The notes under the pieces were generated by a model. The model searched no databases and was not told the origin of the DNA. It saw only the letters and a list, made by a program, of their open reading frames with translations. Shown here piece after piece: positions 1 to 7,612 of a DNA stretch of 13,828 nucleotides. Source of the stretch: CAZEJK01 sp964512045 (lineage in GTDB: Bacteria; Acidobacteriota; Thermoanaerobaculia; Thermoanaerobaculales; Sulfomarinibacteraceae). The stretch lies in contig CAZEJK010000135.1 of assembly GCA_964512045.1 (NCBI GenBank), positions 1 to 13,828 of the forward strand. Direction: 5' to 3'. Made by a program: the position numbers and the translations under genes. Position 1 is the first letter of the stretch; every line of letters starts with the position of its first letter.

Positions 1-123
1 GTTCCGGCCATGGCCCCGGTCCGGGTAGCCGGCAGCCGGCCCCGGATCTCCGAAGGCCTGGTCATCGCGCGGGCCCAGTACCACGTAGGCTGGTCGCTGT
101 CCCCGCCCGGCAGACCCGCCCGC

Positions 124-202
124 GCCCCCGGCCTGCGGGACGCAGGCCTCCACAAGGAGAAGACCCGCGTGCCCCCGGCCTGCGGGACGCAGGCCTCCAC
201 AA
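124..202. repeat. Two copies of a 32-bp palindromic (REP-like) repeat
   Basis: The same 32 bases occur at 124-155 and 171-202, with a 47-bp period. Each copy contains a perfect hairpin, GGCCTGCG-GGA-CGCAGGCC (stem 8 bp, loop 3 nt), at 130-148 and 177-195. The bases just before the two copies are also alike (AGACCCGC). The copies lie 50-128 bases past the valS stop codon, so the hairpins may stop transcription or protect the 3' end of the valS mRNA, although no T-run follows on the minus strand. The rest of 1-251 shows no gene I can support. The form (short GC-rich palindromes, identical copies, intergenic) suggests a dispersed REP-type element; only a genome-wide search could confirm that. 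Confidence 0.8.
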
Positions 203-251
203 TCGAAGAGCCACACGTCGGGGTTCGTCAACGTGCAACCGGCCCCGTGAG

Positions 252-3200
252 CTATGCGCCGTCGAGGGCCGCCAGCGACTGCTCGACGCGCTCGAGCTCC
301 GCGGAGAGCTCGGCCAGCTTGGTGCGGGCGCCTTCGACAACCTGTTGCGGCGCCTTGGCAACGAACTGCTCGTTGCCGAGACGGGCCTCGGTGGCGGCGA
401 TCTGCTTGGTGAGCTCGTCGCGCTGCTTGCCGAGGCGGGCTCGCTCCGCCTCCGGATCGACGGCGCCGAGGACGAACAGCTCGGCATTGCCAACGACGCG
501 AGTCGCTGCGGCAGGTGGGCGCGTCAGCTCGGCGCCGATGGTCAGCCGCTCGACGCCGGCGAGGTGGGTGAGATGCGACTGCAGCTTGCGGATCCGCTGT
601 GCCGTTTGATCCGGCGCCTGGATCCGCACCTCGAGCATCGTCTTCGGGCTGACGGTGTAGGCGTTGCGCACATCGCGGACGGCACGCACGACGGCCTGGA
701 GCAGCGCCATGTCCTCCTCGAGCTTCGGGTTCCGCAAGTCCGGATGGACCGCGGGCCAACGAGCTGTCACCAGCAGGTTCGAAGCCGGCAGCGGCTGCTC
801 GAAACCACGGATCGGCGCACGCTCGTTCAGTCGCTCCCAGAGCCGCTCGGTGATGAACGGCACGAACGGGTGGAGGAGACGCAGGACCTGGTCGAGGGCG
901 AGCGCCAGCACACGGGCGGCGACCGAGTCGCCGGCATTGCCTTCTGCGCGCAGCCGGGCCTTGACCATCTCCAGGTACCAGTCGCACAGATCGTTCCAGA
1001 AGAACTCGCGCGCGTGGCTGATGGCGGCCGACGGGTTGTATGCCGCCAGCTCGGAGCTGACGACCTCGATGGCGAGGGCGAGCCTGGAGAGGATCCAGCG
1101 ATCCTCGTCCGCAAGCCGGTCTGGACTGATCGGTTTCCAGTGATGCTGCTCTCCGAGATTGAGAAGGGTGAACCGGGCCGCGTTCCACAGCTTGGTGCAG
1201 AAGTTACGGCCCACCTCGAACCTGTCGGAGATGATCGTCGCAGCCGGCAGATCGTCCATGGTGCCGAGGACGTCGAACTCCTGGCCGCACTCGGGACAGA
1301 GGTAGGTGAAGATCGTCCTGCCGTGCGCGGCCTCCGCCAGCTCCACGGTCTCGTTGGTGTGTGTCTGCGGGTCGTACGCCGGGCAGATCGCTTGCACCGG
1401 CAGGCGGATGTCCTGGGTGCCGGTCTGCATGTCACACAGCACGAAGCGCATCGCGTCGGCGCCGTAGCGGGAGATGATATCCGCCGGATCGATGCCGTTG
1501 CCCTTCGACTTGGACATGGTCTCACCCTTGCCGTCGAGGATCTTGGCGTGGATGAACACGTCGGTGAAGGGGACGTCACCGAGGGTGTAGAGCCCCATCA
1601 TGACCATCCGTGCGACCCACAGCGTGATGATGTCGCGGCTGGTGACCAGGCACGACCCCGGGTAGTAGTAGGCCAGCGGAGTGCACGGTCCGTCGCCAGC
1701 GCCGAGGGGACGGTCCCCCGGGTCGATCGGGGCCCGCTCGGGGTTGGGCCAGCCGAGGGTCGAGAACGGCCACAGGGCGCTCGAGAACCAGGTGTCGAGC
1801 ACGTCGGGATCCTGCTCCAGGCCCATCGCCAGCAGCTGATCGGCGAACCGTTCGTCGGCGGCATCATCGGCGAGGCAGACCTGGAGCTCGGCGGGGACCG
1901 CACCGCCTCGTGCCTGGTTGAGGCCGGCGCCGACGGACAGCTGTGTGCCGCTCGGGTCAGTGATCCACGCGCACACCGAGGGGTCGTCCGGTAGCCCGGC
2001 GACGGCCTGATCCAGCGCCTCGGCCGTGTCGAAGGTCGCGTGCCAGACGGGGATCCGGTGCCCCCACCAGAGCTGTCGGCTGATGCACCAGTCGCGCTTC
2101 TCGCCGAGCCAGGAGGTGTAGGTGGAACGGTAGCGGTCGCCATCGGGATGGAACTCGACCGTGCGTCCGGACGGAGAGCGCCAGCGTCCTTCAGTGGCGT
2201 CGATGGCGGCCTGGGCCAGGCCCGGCGCCGAGAACTCCTTGGCAGTACCGCGACCGCAGACGATGCCGCCCGTGATGTTATGCATCCGCACGAACCACTG
2301 CTTGGACAGGAACGGTTCGATCGGCGTCTTGGAGCGGTCGGAGTGGCCGATCTCCACCGAGTGCTCCGCGACCGACTCGAGCAGACCGCGGGCCTCGAGA
2401 TCCGCCACGACCTGGGAGCGCGCCGCAAACCGGTCGAGCCCGGCATACTGGCCAGCGGAGCCGGCCAACGTGCCGTCGGCGTTGAGGATGTTGATGGCGC
2501 CGATCTCCGGGTGGCGCTGCCAGACCTCGTAGTCGTTGGGATCGTGCGCCGGGGTGATCTTGACGCAGCCCGATCCGAGCTCGGGCTTGGCCCACTCGTC
2601 GAGCACCAGTGGGATGGGACGGTCGAGCAGCGGCAGCATCACCGACCGGCCGGAGCGAGCCATCTCGGCGAGGGTCACGAGCATCGGCAGATGCGTGGTC
2701 TTGCGCTCCTCGAGACGCTCGAGCTCGGCTTCCAGCTCCCCACGTTCCTTGGCCCCGGCAGACTCGAGACGGCTGCGGACGGTTCGGATCCGTTCTTCGA
2801 TGGCGCGACCTGGCTCCGGGTGGCACGCGACGGCAGTGTCGCCGAGCATCGTCTCGGGGCGGGTTGTCGCCACCACGACGTGCTCCGGCTCGCCCGGCTG
2901 GGGATCGATCACCGGGTAGCGCAGGTGCCAGAAGTGCCCGGCCACCTCCTCGTGGATGATCTCGTCGTCGGACACGGCGGTCTGCAGATGGCAGTCCCAG
3001 TTCACCAGGCGGTAGCCGCGGTAGATCAGTCGATCGGCGAACAGGTTGAAGAAGGTGCGACGAACCGCTGCCGCGCACACCGCATCCATGGTGAACCGCT
3101 GCCGCTGCCAGTCGCACGAGCAACCCATCTGCTGCTGCTGGCGAACGATTCGGCGCTGGTACTGGTCCTTCCACTGCCAGATGCGCTCGACCAGGACCTG

Positions 3201-3533
3201 GCGTCCAAGGTCGTGGCGGGTCTTGCCTTCGAGCTCATACAGCCGCTTCTCGACCACCGCCTGGGTGGCGATTCCGGCGTGATCGGTACCGGGCATCCAC
3301 AGGGTGTTGTCGCCGAGCATCCGGTGCCAGCGGATCAGCAGGTCCTGCATCACGTTGTCCATCGCATGGCCCATGTGCAGAGCCCCGGTGACGTTGGGCA
3401 GCGGCATCATGATGACGTACCGCTCATCGCGATCGTCGGGGATGGCAGCGAACGCGTCCGTCTCCAGCCAGCGTTCATAGATTGCTGCTTCGGTGGCGCG
3501 GTGGTCGAACCGTGTCGGGAGCTCGTCAGTCAT
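252..3533 (-). CDS. valS: Valyl-tRNA synthetase (class I, long form)
   Basis: Cytoplasmic enzyme that charges tRNA-Val with valine and edits mischarged threonine. The protein is 1093 aa, against about 880-950 for typical bacterial forms. Visible landmarks are the HIGH-type motif HMGH (residues 53-56, within PNVTGALHMGH); the CP1 editing domain with TTRPETMLGDTAV (from 223) and GCVKITPAHDPNDYEVW (322-338); DWCISRQLWWGHRIPVW (481-497); DVLDTWFSSALWPFSTLGWP (578-597); the KMSKS loop as TMSKSKGNG (672-680); the anticodon-binding domain (about 800-930); and the C-terminal coiled-coil arm (about 1028-1093). Extra length comes from a charged helical insert (about 241-300) inside the editing domain and a Cys-containing insert (about 712-768) after KMSKS. 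The start is the ATG at 3533, preceded by a TGAGG Shine-Dalgarno. The frame stays open to 3644, but those residues are not synthetase-like. Transcribed alone, divergently from the peptidase gene. Confidence 0.97.
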   Translation of the reverse strand: MTDELPTRFDHRATEAAIYERWLETDAFAAIPDDRDERYVIMMPLPNVTGALHMGHAMDNVMQDLLIRWHRMLGDNTLWMPGTDHAGIATQAVVEKRLYELEGKTRHDLGRQVLVERIWQWKDQYQRRIVRQQQQMGCSCDWQRQRFTMDAVCAAAVRRTFFNLFADRLIYRGYRLVNWDCHLQTAVSDDEIIHEEVAGHFWHLRYPVIDPQPGEPEHVVVATTRPETMLGDTAVACHPEPGRAIEERIRTVRSRLESAGAKERGELEAELERLEERKTTHLPMLVTLAEMARSGRSVMLPLLDRPIPLVLDEWAKPELGSGCVKITPAHDPNDYEVWQRHPEIGAINILNADGTLAGSAGQYAGLDRFAARSQVVADLEARGLLESVAEHSVEIGHSDRSKTPIEPFLSKQWFVRMHNITGGIVCGRGTAKEFSAPGLAQAAIDATEGRWRSPSGRTVEFHPDGDRYRSTYTSWLGEKRDWCISRQLWWGHRIPVWHATFDTAEALDQAVAGLPDDPSVCAWITDPSGTQLSVGAGLNQARGGAVPAELQVCLADDAADERFADQLLAMGLEQDPDVLDTWFSSALWPFSTLGWPNPERAPIDPGDRPLGAGDGPCTPLAYYYPGSCLVTSRDIITLWVARMVMMGLYTLGDVPFTDVFIHAKILDGKGETMSKSKGNGIDPADIISRYGADAMRFVLCDMQTGTQDIRLPVQAICPAYDPQTHTNETVELAEAAHGRTIFTYLCPECGQEFDVLGTMDDLPAATIISDRFEVGRNFCTKLWNAARFTLLNLGEQHHWKPISPDRLADEDRWILSRLALAIEVVSSELAAYNPSAAISHAREFFWNDLCDWYLEMVKARLRAEGNAGDSVAARVLALALDQVLRLLHPFVPFITERLWERLNERAPIRGFEQPLPASNLLVTARWPAVHPDLRNPKLEEDMALLQAVVRAVRDVRNAYTVSPKTMLEVRIQAPDQTAQRIRKLQSHLTHLAGVERLTIGAELTRPPAAATRVVGNAELFVLGAVDPEAERARLGKQRDELTKQIAATEARLGNEQFVAKAPQQVVEGARTKLAELSAELERVEQSLAALDGA

Positions 3534-3563
3534 GGCATACCTCATCGTTGTCGTCGGACCGGG

Positions 3564-3569
3564 ATTGTA
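3564..3569 (-). promoter_or_regulatory. Candidate -10 element for valS
   Basis: On the minus strand the hexamer TACAAT lies 30 bp upstream of the valS start. It matches the sigma-70 -10 consensus at five of six positions. A clear -35 is missing: the best candidate, CGGACA at 3590-3585, sits only 15 bp away. The call rests on the -10 and its position alone. Confidence 0.35.
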
Positions 3570-3660
3570 CCGGAGCTGCGCCGCTGTCCGGCCGGTCGGC
3601 GCCGTCGCGGTGCGGGACCGCCATTCTGCCACGTCTGCGACCATCGTGACAGCGAAGCGC

Positions 3661-3666
3661 TATGAT
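3661..3666 (+). promoter_or_regulatory. Candidate -10 element for the M28 peptidase gene
   Basis: TATGAT on the plus strand lies 44 bp upstream of the peptidase start codon, in the divergent gap shared with valS. It matches five of six sigma-70 -10 positions. No convincing TTGACA-like -35 was found 16-18 bp upstream. Confidence 0.3.
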
Positions 3667-3710
3667 GGCGACGGTCGGCGCTGGATGCTGTCGACGACGA
3701 GGAGGACCAT

Positions 3711-5333
3711 ATGCGGCGAGCTGGCGGAGCGACGAGGTGGCTGGTGGTGGGTGTGCTGGCGCTCTCAGCGCTGGTGGCGTGGGCGGCGGACGAGCGGCCG
3801 TCCATCGGGCCTGAGCAGGTGGAGGCGCATATCGCATTCCTCAGTGACGACCTGCTGGAGGGCCGCGGCATCGGCGTGCGCGGCGGGCACCTCACCGAGC
3901 TGTACGTCGAGACGGTCTACAAGCTGCTGGGGCTCGAGCCGGCTTTCGCGGACGGCTACCGCCAGGAGCTCGAGCTCCTCGAGGTGTCCTCTGACCCGTC
4001 GCAGAGTGTGCGGATCACTGCTGCACATCGGGAGATGACCCTTCAGTGGGGCGACGATCTGGTGACGGTGCTGCCGAGACCAGAGCAGCAGGAGGTCTCC
4101 GGCGAGCTGGTCTTCGTTGGCTACGGGATCCACTCTCCGGCGGACGACTGGGACGACTATCAGGATGTCGACGTCTCGGGAAAGATCCTCATCGGACTCG
4201 TCAACGAGCCGGGTCGCGATGCGCGGCAGCTGTTCGATGGCGACGCCCTGACCTACTTCGGGCGCTGGACCTACAAGCTGGAGGAGGCGGCCAGGCGCGG
4301 TGCGGCCGGGATGCTGCTGATCCACAACCGGGCCGATGCCGGATACCCGTACGCAGTGGTTCGCAACTCGCGTGCTGCCGGCGCCTATGTCGATCCCGAC
4401 GCCCCGGCACGGATGGCGATGGAGGGTTGGATCCAGGAGCCGGCTGCTCGTCGGGTGCTGGAGCTCACCGGCCACGACCTCGATCAGCTGCGAACGCTGG
4501 CGGAGCAGCCGGACTTTCAGCCAATCGCCCTGTCAGCCACCGCAAACATTGAAGGCGACTGCACCTTCCGCCCGGTGGAGACCGCAAATGTGGTTGGCGT
4601 GATCCCCGGCTCTGGCGAGTCAGAGGGCGCGATCGTGCTGTCGGCGCATCACGACCACTTCGGCATCGGGCTGGAGGTGGACGGCGATCGGATCTACAAC
4701 GGCGCCATCGACAACGGCTCGGCGCTGGCGGCGATGCTGGTGGTGGCGCAGGCCGCAGCAGATCGGGGCGGTTGGGAGCATGATCTGATCTTCCTGGCGT
4801 GCGCAGCAGAGGAGAAGGGGCTGGTCGGCTCCTCGTACTTTGCGCGCAACCCGCCGGTACCGGCCGGCCAGCTGGTGGCCAACATCAACTTCGAGATGAC
4901 CTCGGTGTGGGGACGGGCCAAGGACCTGATCGCGATCGGCGGAAGCCGATCGGAGCTGGGTGATGTCATCGCCGAGGTGGGTGCGCGGCATGGGCTGTCG
5001 ATGGCGCCGGAGCCGGCGCCGGAGCAGGGGTTCTTCTTCCGCTCGGATCAGCTCAGCTTCGCCCGGGCGGGAGTGCCGGCGGTGTGGATCGATGTCGGTG
5101 AGACGCTGGTCGAGGGTCCGGAAGGTCTCGGCTCCCGGCTCCGTGAAGCGTACCGCGAGCACCATTACCACCGGCCGTCGGACGAGCTCGATCCGTCGTG
5201 GGAGCTGACCGGAACCGTTCAGCTGGCCGACATCGTGCTCGAGGTCCTCGAGGAGCTGGATCGACGCGAAGCTCCACTACGCTGGCACGAGGGCTCCGAG
5301 TTTCAACGAAATCCGACGAGTTCTGAGTTCTAA
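3711..5333 (+). CDS. Secreted M28-family zinc metallopeptidase with PA-type insert
   Basis: A 540-aa predicted exported aminopeptidase-type enzyme. Residues 1-25 form a signal peptide: basic RR start, hydrophobic core 10-23, likely cleavage after AWA. A protease-associated (PA)-like region follows at about 125-265 (VSGELVFVGYGI from 129; RRGAAGMLLIHN later). The M28 catalytic core has SAHHDHF (ligands H313, D315), NGAIDNGSA (bridging D334), CAAEEKG (base E367, ligand E368), NFEM (E395, where Asp is usual) and YHRPSDE (ligand H487). These assignments are by analogy with known M28 enzymes. The Asp-to-Glu change at 395 keeps a carboxylate, so activity is likely retained. The start is well supported by GGAGG at 3701-3705, five bases before the ATG. 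The substrate cannot be told. The last residues (TSSEF) are encoded by heptamer repeat sequence. Monocistronic, converging on the next gene. Confidence 0.9.
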   Translation: MRRAGGATRWLVVGVLALSALVAWAADERPSIGPEQVEAHIAFLSDDLLEGRGIGVRGGHLTELYVETVYKLLGLEPAFADGYRQELELLEVSSDPSQSVRITAAHREMTLQWGDDLVTVLPRPEQQEVSGELVFVGYGIHSPADDWDDYQDVDVSGKILIGLVNEPGRDARQLFDGDALTYFGRWTYKLEEAARRGAAGMLLIHNRADAGYPYAVVRNSRAAGAYVDPDAPARMAMEGWIQEPAARRVLELTGHDLDQLRTLAEQPDFQPIALSATANIEGDCTFRPVETANVVGVIPGSGESEGAIVLSAHHDHFGIGLEVDGDRIYNGAIDNGSALAAMLVVAQAAADRGGWEHDLIFLACAAEEKGLVGSSYFARNPPVPAGQLVANINFEMTSVWGRAKDLIAIGGSRSELGDVIAEVGARHGLSMAPEPAPEQGFFFRSDQLSFARAGVPAVWIDVGETLVEGPEGLGSRLREAYREHHYHRPSDELDPSWELTGTVQLADIVLEVLEELDRREAPLRWHEGSEFQRNPTSSEF

Positions 5334-5412
5334 CTTTACAATTATGAATGACATGCTCCGATGGTCGTGATGCGATCGGGGAGGGTGGGCGGCACTCTGA
5401 GCTCTGAGCTCT
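5318..5412. repeat. Heptamer tandem repeats at the 3' ends of convergent genes
   Basis: Two perfect heptamer pairs lie about 80 bp apart: GAGTTCT twice at 5318-5331 and GAGCTCT twice at 5399-5412. The heptamers differ at one base. The first pair forms the last codons and part of the stop of the peptidase gene; the second lies in the gap before the convergent gene's stop. No strong terminator was found between the two genes. Weak stems exist at 5358-5379 (5 bp, 12-nt loop) and 5433-5445 (ATCTT/AAGAT, 3-nt loop). Confidence 0.55.
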
Positions 5413-5463
5413 CAACGCTGAACTGCGCCTCGATCTTTCGAAGATGTGGCGGTCTGGAGTTGC

Positions 5464-6801
5464 TCAGAGCATTGTGTTGGAGACCCTCACCCACCGCCCG
5501 GCGGGTAGGAGCTGGTTGAAGAAGGCGCGTACCGCCCACACCGAGCCGAGGCCGAGGGTGACCGCGCTGAGGAGCGTGTACGTGATCACCACGCCCGCGG
5601 GGAGCGGAACCTCGAGCCGGTACCCATCCACCTCGAACCGGCTGGTCCACTGGCGCAGCAAGATGAGAACGCCGGCTGAGCTCGGGAAGAGGAGCAGGAT
5701 CGCAAGCTCCGCGAGGCCGCCAACATACAGCTCGTGCCAGTTTCTCGTCACCGTGGTGCGGATGGCATCGATCGAGCCCAGCGGGAACGGCCGGCCGATC
5801 GAGCGCCCATCCCAGTGGGTGTTGCGCCACAACGACTGCAGCATGATCAGGTGGGGTACGCCGAGGATGACCGGCAGCAGGATGACGACCGCGGTGTAGC
5901 GCAGAAACGCGGCGAGGTCTCCGGGGAGGATGGCGGTGACCAGCATGACCGGGATCATCGCCACGATGTAGATCAGAAGACCCACGAGAATGAACAGGTT
6001 CGAGCGGATCAGCAGCCATGGATCGTGGAACCGCAGTCTCTGACTGTCGATGTGGATGTGCCCGGCGAGAAAGTCCCACAGCATCTGTGGGCTCTTCCAC
6101 AGCCCGATGATGATCAGGTTGAGCAGCGCGCAGATGACGAGGGTGCCGACGAAGCCGGAGTAGTCGAAGGTGTCGACCTGGAGCGTCGGTGGGCCGGTGC
6201 GGCGCGCGCGTTCCTGGGGCGAAGCGGCAGCGGTTGCATGGCCTCCGGCGCCCGCGACCGCCGGCGACGACGTGGGTCTGGAGGTGGCCAGCCTGGGCGT
6301 GGCCGCCTGCCGCTGAACCGTCTCGCGAGCCTTCTGCCGGGCTGCCTCCTCGGCCTGCCGGTGTGCCTCGACCTGTGCCTTTCGTTGGGCGTTCTCCTCG
6401 GCGCGACGCCGCGCCGACTCCAGCTTGGCCTCGTACTTCAGGAAGACGATGCCGCACCGCAGGCAGCTGGTCTCCGTCACCGGCTGCTCGAAGCCGCACG
6501 CCGGACAGACCCGTTGGCCGGCCCGTTGCCGCTCGGAGGTGGAGGCGCCCTCGTCGACGGATACCTCGGGCTCGAGCTCGAGCACTGCGCCCGCCTGGTG
6601 GAACGCCGTCTGCATCCGCTCGGCTCGCTCGGCGTCGAGGCCGCGCTTGAGCACGAGCCGGCGTCCGCTGAACAGGCGCTCGATCTCGGCGGGCGGCTTC
6701 TTGTAGAGCACGGCGAGGCGCCGGCGCACCTCTGTGGGATCGGCGTCCCGCCGGAGCTCGCCGGAGAACACGGCACGGTAGGTCGTCTCAGTGGGTGGCA
6801 T
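5464..6801 (-). CDS. Zinc-ribbon, multi-pass membrane protein of unknown function
   Basis: 445 aa, function not recognised. Residues about 7-78 form a small domain (YRAVFSGEL..., LYKKPPAEIERLFSGRRLVLKRGLD) of a type found at the N-terminus of various bacterial zinc-ribbon membrane proteins. A zinc ribbon follows with C99, C102, C113 and C116 (CPAC...CLRCGIVF). Residues 123-165 are a highly charged Ala/Glu/Arg/Gln segment, probably helical or coiled-coil, then a Pro/Ala/Ser linker to about 205. About five membrane helices follow: 217-235, 268-292, 301-325, 357-381 and 400-428. The stretch RNTHWDGR (326-333) and the TLGLGSVWAVR end (415-425) faintly recall the YjgN/DUF898 family; this is a weak match by eye. 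A weak AGTGATG stands in for a Shine-Dalgarno. The gene starts 39 bp after vapC and could be co-transcribed with it. Confidence 0.8.
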   Translation of the reverse strand: MPPTETTYRAVFSGELRRDADPTEVRRRLAVLYKKPPAEIERLFSGRRLVLKRGLDAERAERMQTAFHQAGAVLELEPEVSVDEGASTSERQRAGQRVCPACGFEQPVTETSCLRCGIVFLKYEAKLESARRRAEENAQRKAQVEAHRQAEEAARQKARETVQRQAATPRLATSRPTSSPAVAGAGGHATAAASPQERARRTGPPTLQVDTFDYSGFVGTLVICALLNLIIIGLWKSPQMLWDFLAGHIHIDSQRLRFHDPWLLIRSNLFILVGLLIYIVAMIPVMLVTAILPGDLAAFLRYTAVVILLPVILGVPHLIMLQSLWRNTHWDGRSIGRPFPLGSIDAIRTTVTRNWHELYVGGLAELAILLLFPSSAGVLILLRQWTSRFEVDGYRLEVPLPAGVVITYTLLSAVTLGLGSVWAVRAFFNQLLPAGRWVRVSNTML

Positions 6802-6840
6802 TGAGCATCACTTTGGTTGCTTCCCGCGGCCGCGTTGGCA

Positions 6841-7248
6841 TCAGAGCACGTCGAAGTAGGTGCGCAAAGGTCGAAGTGAGGCGATGTGTTCGAAGTCCCG
6901 GTCATCGTGGAGGAGAGTACCGTCGCAGTCCAACACGAGCTGGGCGATCCAGCAGTCGATCGTGCTTCGAATCGTGATCCCGCGACGTCGGCATTCGAAG
7001 TAGATCCGCGCCGCCTTGACGTGAGTGGACCATGGGTCCTGTGCTCGTATCAGCCGCTGCGTCTCCAGGTACTCCTCCAGCACCTTCCACTCAGCCTGGT
7101 CGCGAGCGCCTTGGAGGACCTCCTGACAGCAGATTGCAGGGATGGCGAATGGTGTGTTCTCGTGCTCGATTCTCTGGAGTGTCGCAGCTGCCGATGTTGC
7201 GTGGCCTCGGAAGAAGTCCACCAGCACGGAGGTGTCGACGATGATCAC
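6841..7248 (-). CDS. vapC: VapC-type PIN-domain toxin (ribonuclease)
   Basis: A 135-aa PIN-domain protein, the toxin half of a type II toxin-antitoxin pair. VapC toxins are Mg-dependent RNases that cut tRNA or rRNA. The full PIN acidic set is present: D5 in IIVDTSVLVDFF, E43 in CCQEVLQGA, D98 in STIDCWIA, and D116/D118 in HDDRDFEHIA. Length is normal, so the toxin looks intact. Translation begins at a GTG (7248-7246) that overlaps the vapB stop codon by four bases (GTGA), which fits translational coupling. An ATG start is not available before the catalytic D5. Confidence 0.92.
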   Translation of the reverse strand: MIIVDTSVLVDFFRGHATSAAATLQRIEHENTPFAIPAICCQEVLQGARDQAEWKVLEEYLETQRLIRAQDPWSTHVKAARIYFECRRRGITIRSTIDCWIAQLVLDCDGTLLHDDRDFEHIASLRPLRTYFDVL

Positions 7249-7448
7249 CCGCGGTCTTCCCTCAGCGCCTTGTAGTCGTAGCCATCGGCAAACTGGATCT
7301 TCCCCTGCAGGTCGAGGAGGCTGCGGCGACGTCGGCTCTCGATCAGCGCCTTGAGCGCCTCGTGCACCAGCTCCCGCTTCGTCGTGATGCCGGTCAGCTT
7401 GGCGGCCTCTTCGACAAGCTCATCATCGAGCACGATGTTGGTTCGCAT
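7245..7448 (-). CDS. vapB: VapB-type antitoxin
   Basis: A 67-aa antitoxin that would bind and silence the adjacent VapC and repress its own promoter. It begins MRTNIVLDDELVEEAAKL, the DNA-binding beta-strand and helix typical of the VapB (PF09957-type) family. TKRELVHEALKALIESRRR follows, then a C-terminal tail (LQGKIQFADGYDYKALRED) likely to wrap the toxin. The start at 7448 is chosen over an open upstream extension (to 7562) because GGAGGG lies 4 bases before this ATG and family homology begins exactly here. It overlaps vapC by four bases. Confidence 0.9.
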   Translation of the reverse strand: MRTNIVLDDELVEEAAKLTGITTKRELVHEALKALIESRRRRSLLDLQGKIQFADGYDYKALREDRG

Positions 7449-7464
7449 GGCGCCCTCCATGCTG

Positions 7465-7486
7465 ACTATACACCAGTCGTGTGTAT
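7465..7486 (-). promoter_or_regulatory. Candidate vapBC promoter/operator
   Basis: A 6-bp inverted repeat, ATACAC at 7468-7473 and GTGTAT at 7481-7486 with a 7-bp spacer, lies 20 bp upstream of vapB. On the minus strand it overlaps TATAGT (7470-7465), a good -10. VapB autorepression at such palindromes is known for the family. No good -35 is seen and the implied leader is very short, so this is tentative. Confidence 0.35.
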
Positions 7487-7561
7487 GGCCTTGCACGCTG
7501 TGCAGGGCTCCGGTTCCATGGTCGTCGGATGCGGCATGCCAACCACCACTCCCAAGAAGCA

Positions 7562-7583
7562 AGGCCGCCCCGAAGGGCGGCCT
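7562..7583 (-). terminator. UUCG-loop hairpin terminator after frdA
   Basis: Perfect 9-bp GC-rich stem: arms 7562-7570 and 7575-7583, with a 4-nt loop. In the minus-strand transcript the loop reads C(UUCG)G, an exceptionally stable tetraloop, followed by TTGCTTCTT. It sits 29 bases past the frdA stop codon and separates the redox operon from vapBC. The following T-run is imperfect. Confidence 0.75.
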
Positions 7584-7612
7584 GGAGATGCCATTGCTCT
7601 GGGTCGAGTCCG

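Noticed and set aside
1..64. Start of a minus-strand gene (ATG at 64, MTRPSEIRG...) running off the left edge
   Set aside because: Only about 21 codons are visible, with no ribosome site or recognisable motif.
124..202. CRISPR array
   Set aside because: Only two units with a 15-bp gap and no cas genes; the units are palindromic REP-like elements.
3534..3644. 37-residue upstream extension of ValRS
   Set aside because: Not synthetase-like, covers the likely valS promoter, and the ATG at 3533 has a ribosome site and the expected N-terminus.
345..3665. Long plus-strand open frames (345-1994 and 2040-3665) opposite valS
   Set aside because: They are antisense to a fully conserved valS, have low-complexity His/Arg/Gly-rich translations and no family motif; GC-rich codon bias keeps them open.
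6825..6834. Perfect 10-bp palindrome CGCGGCCGCG upstream of the zinc-ribbon gene
   Set aside because: Short, pure G/C and expected by chance in a GC-rich genome.
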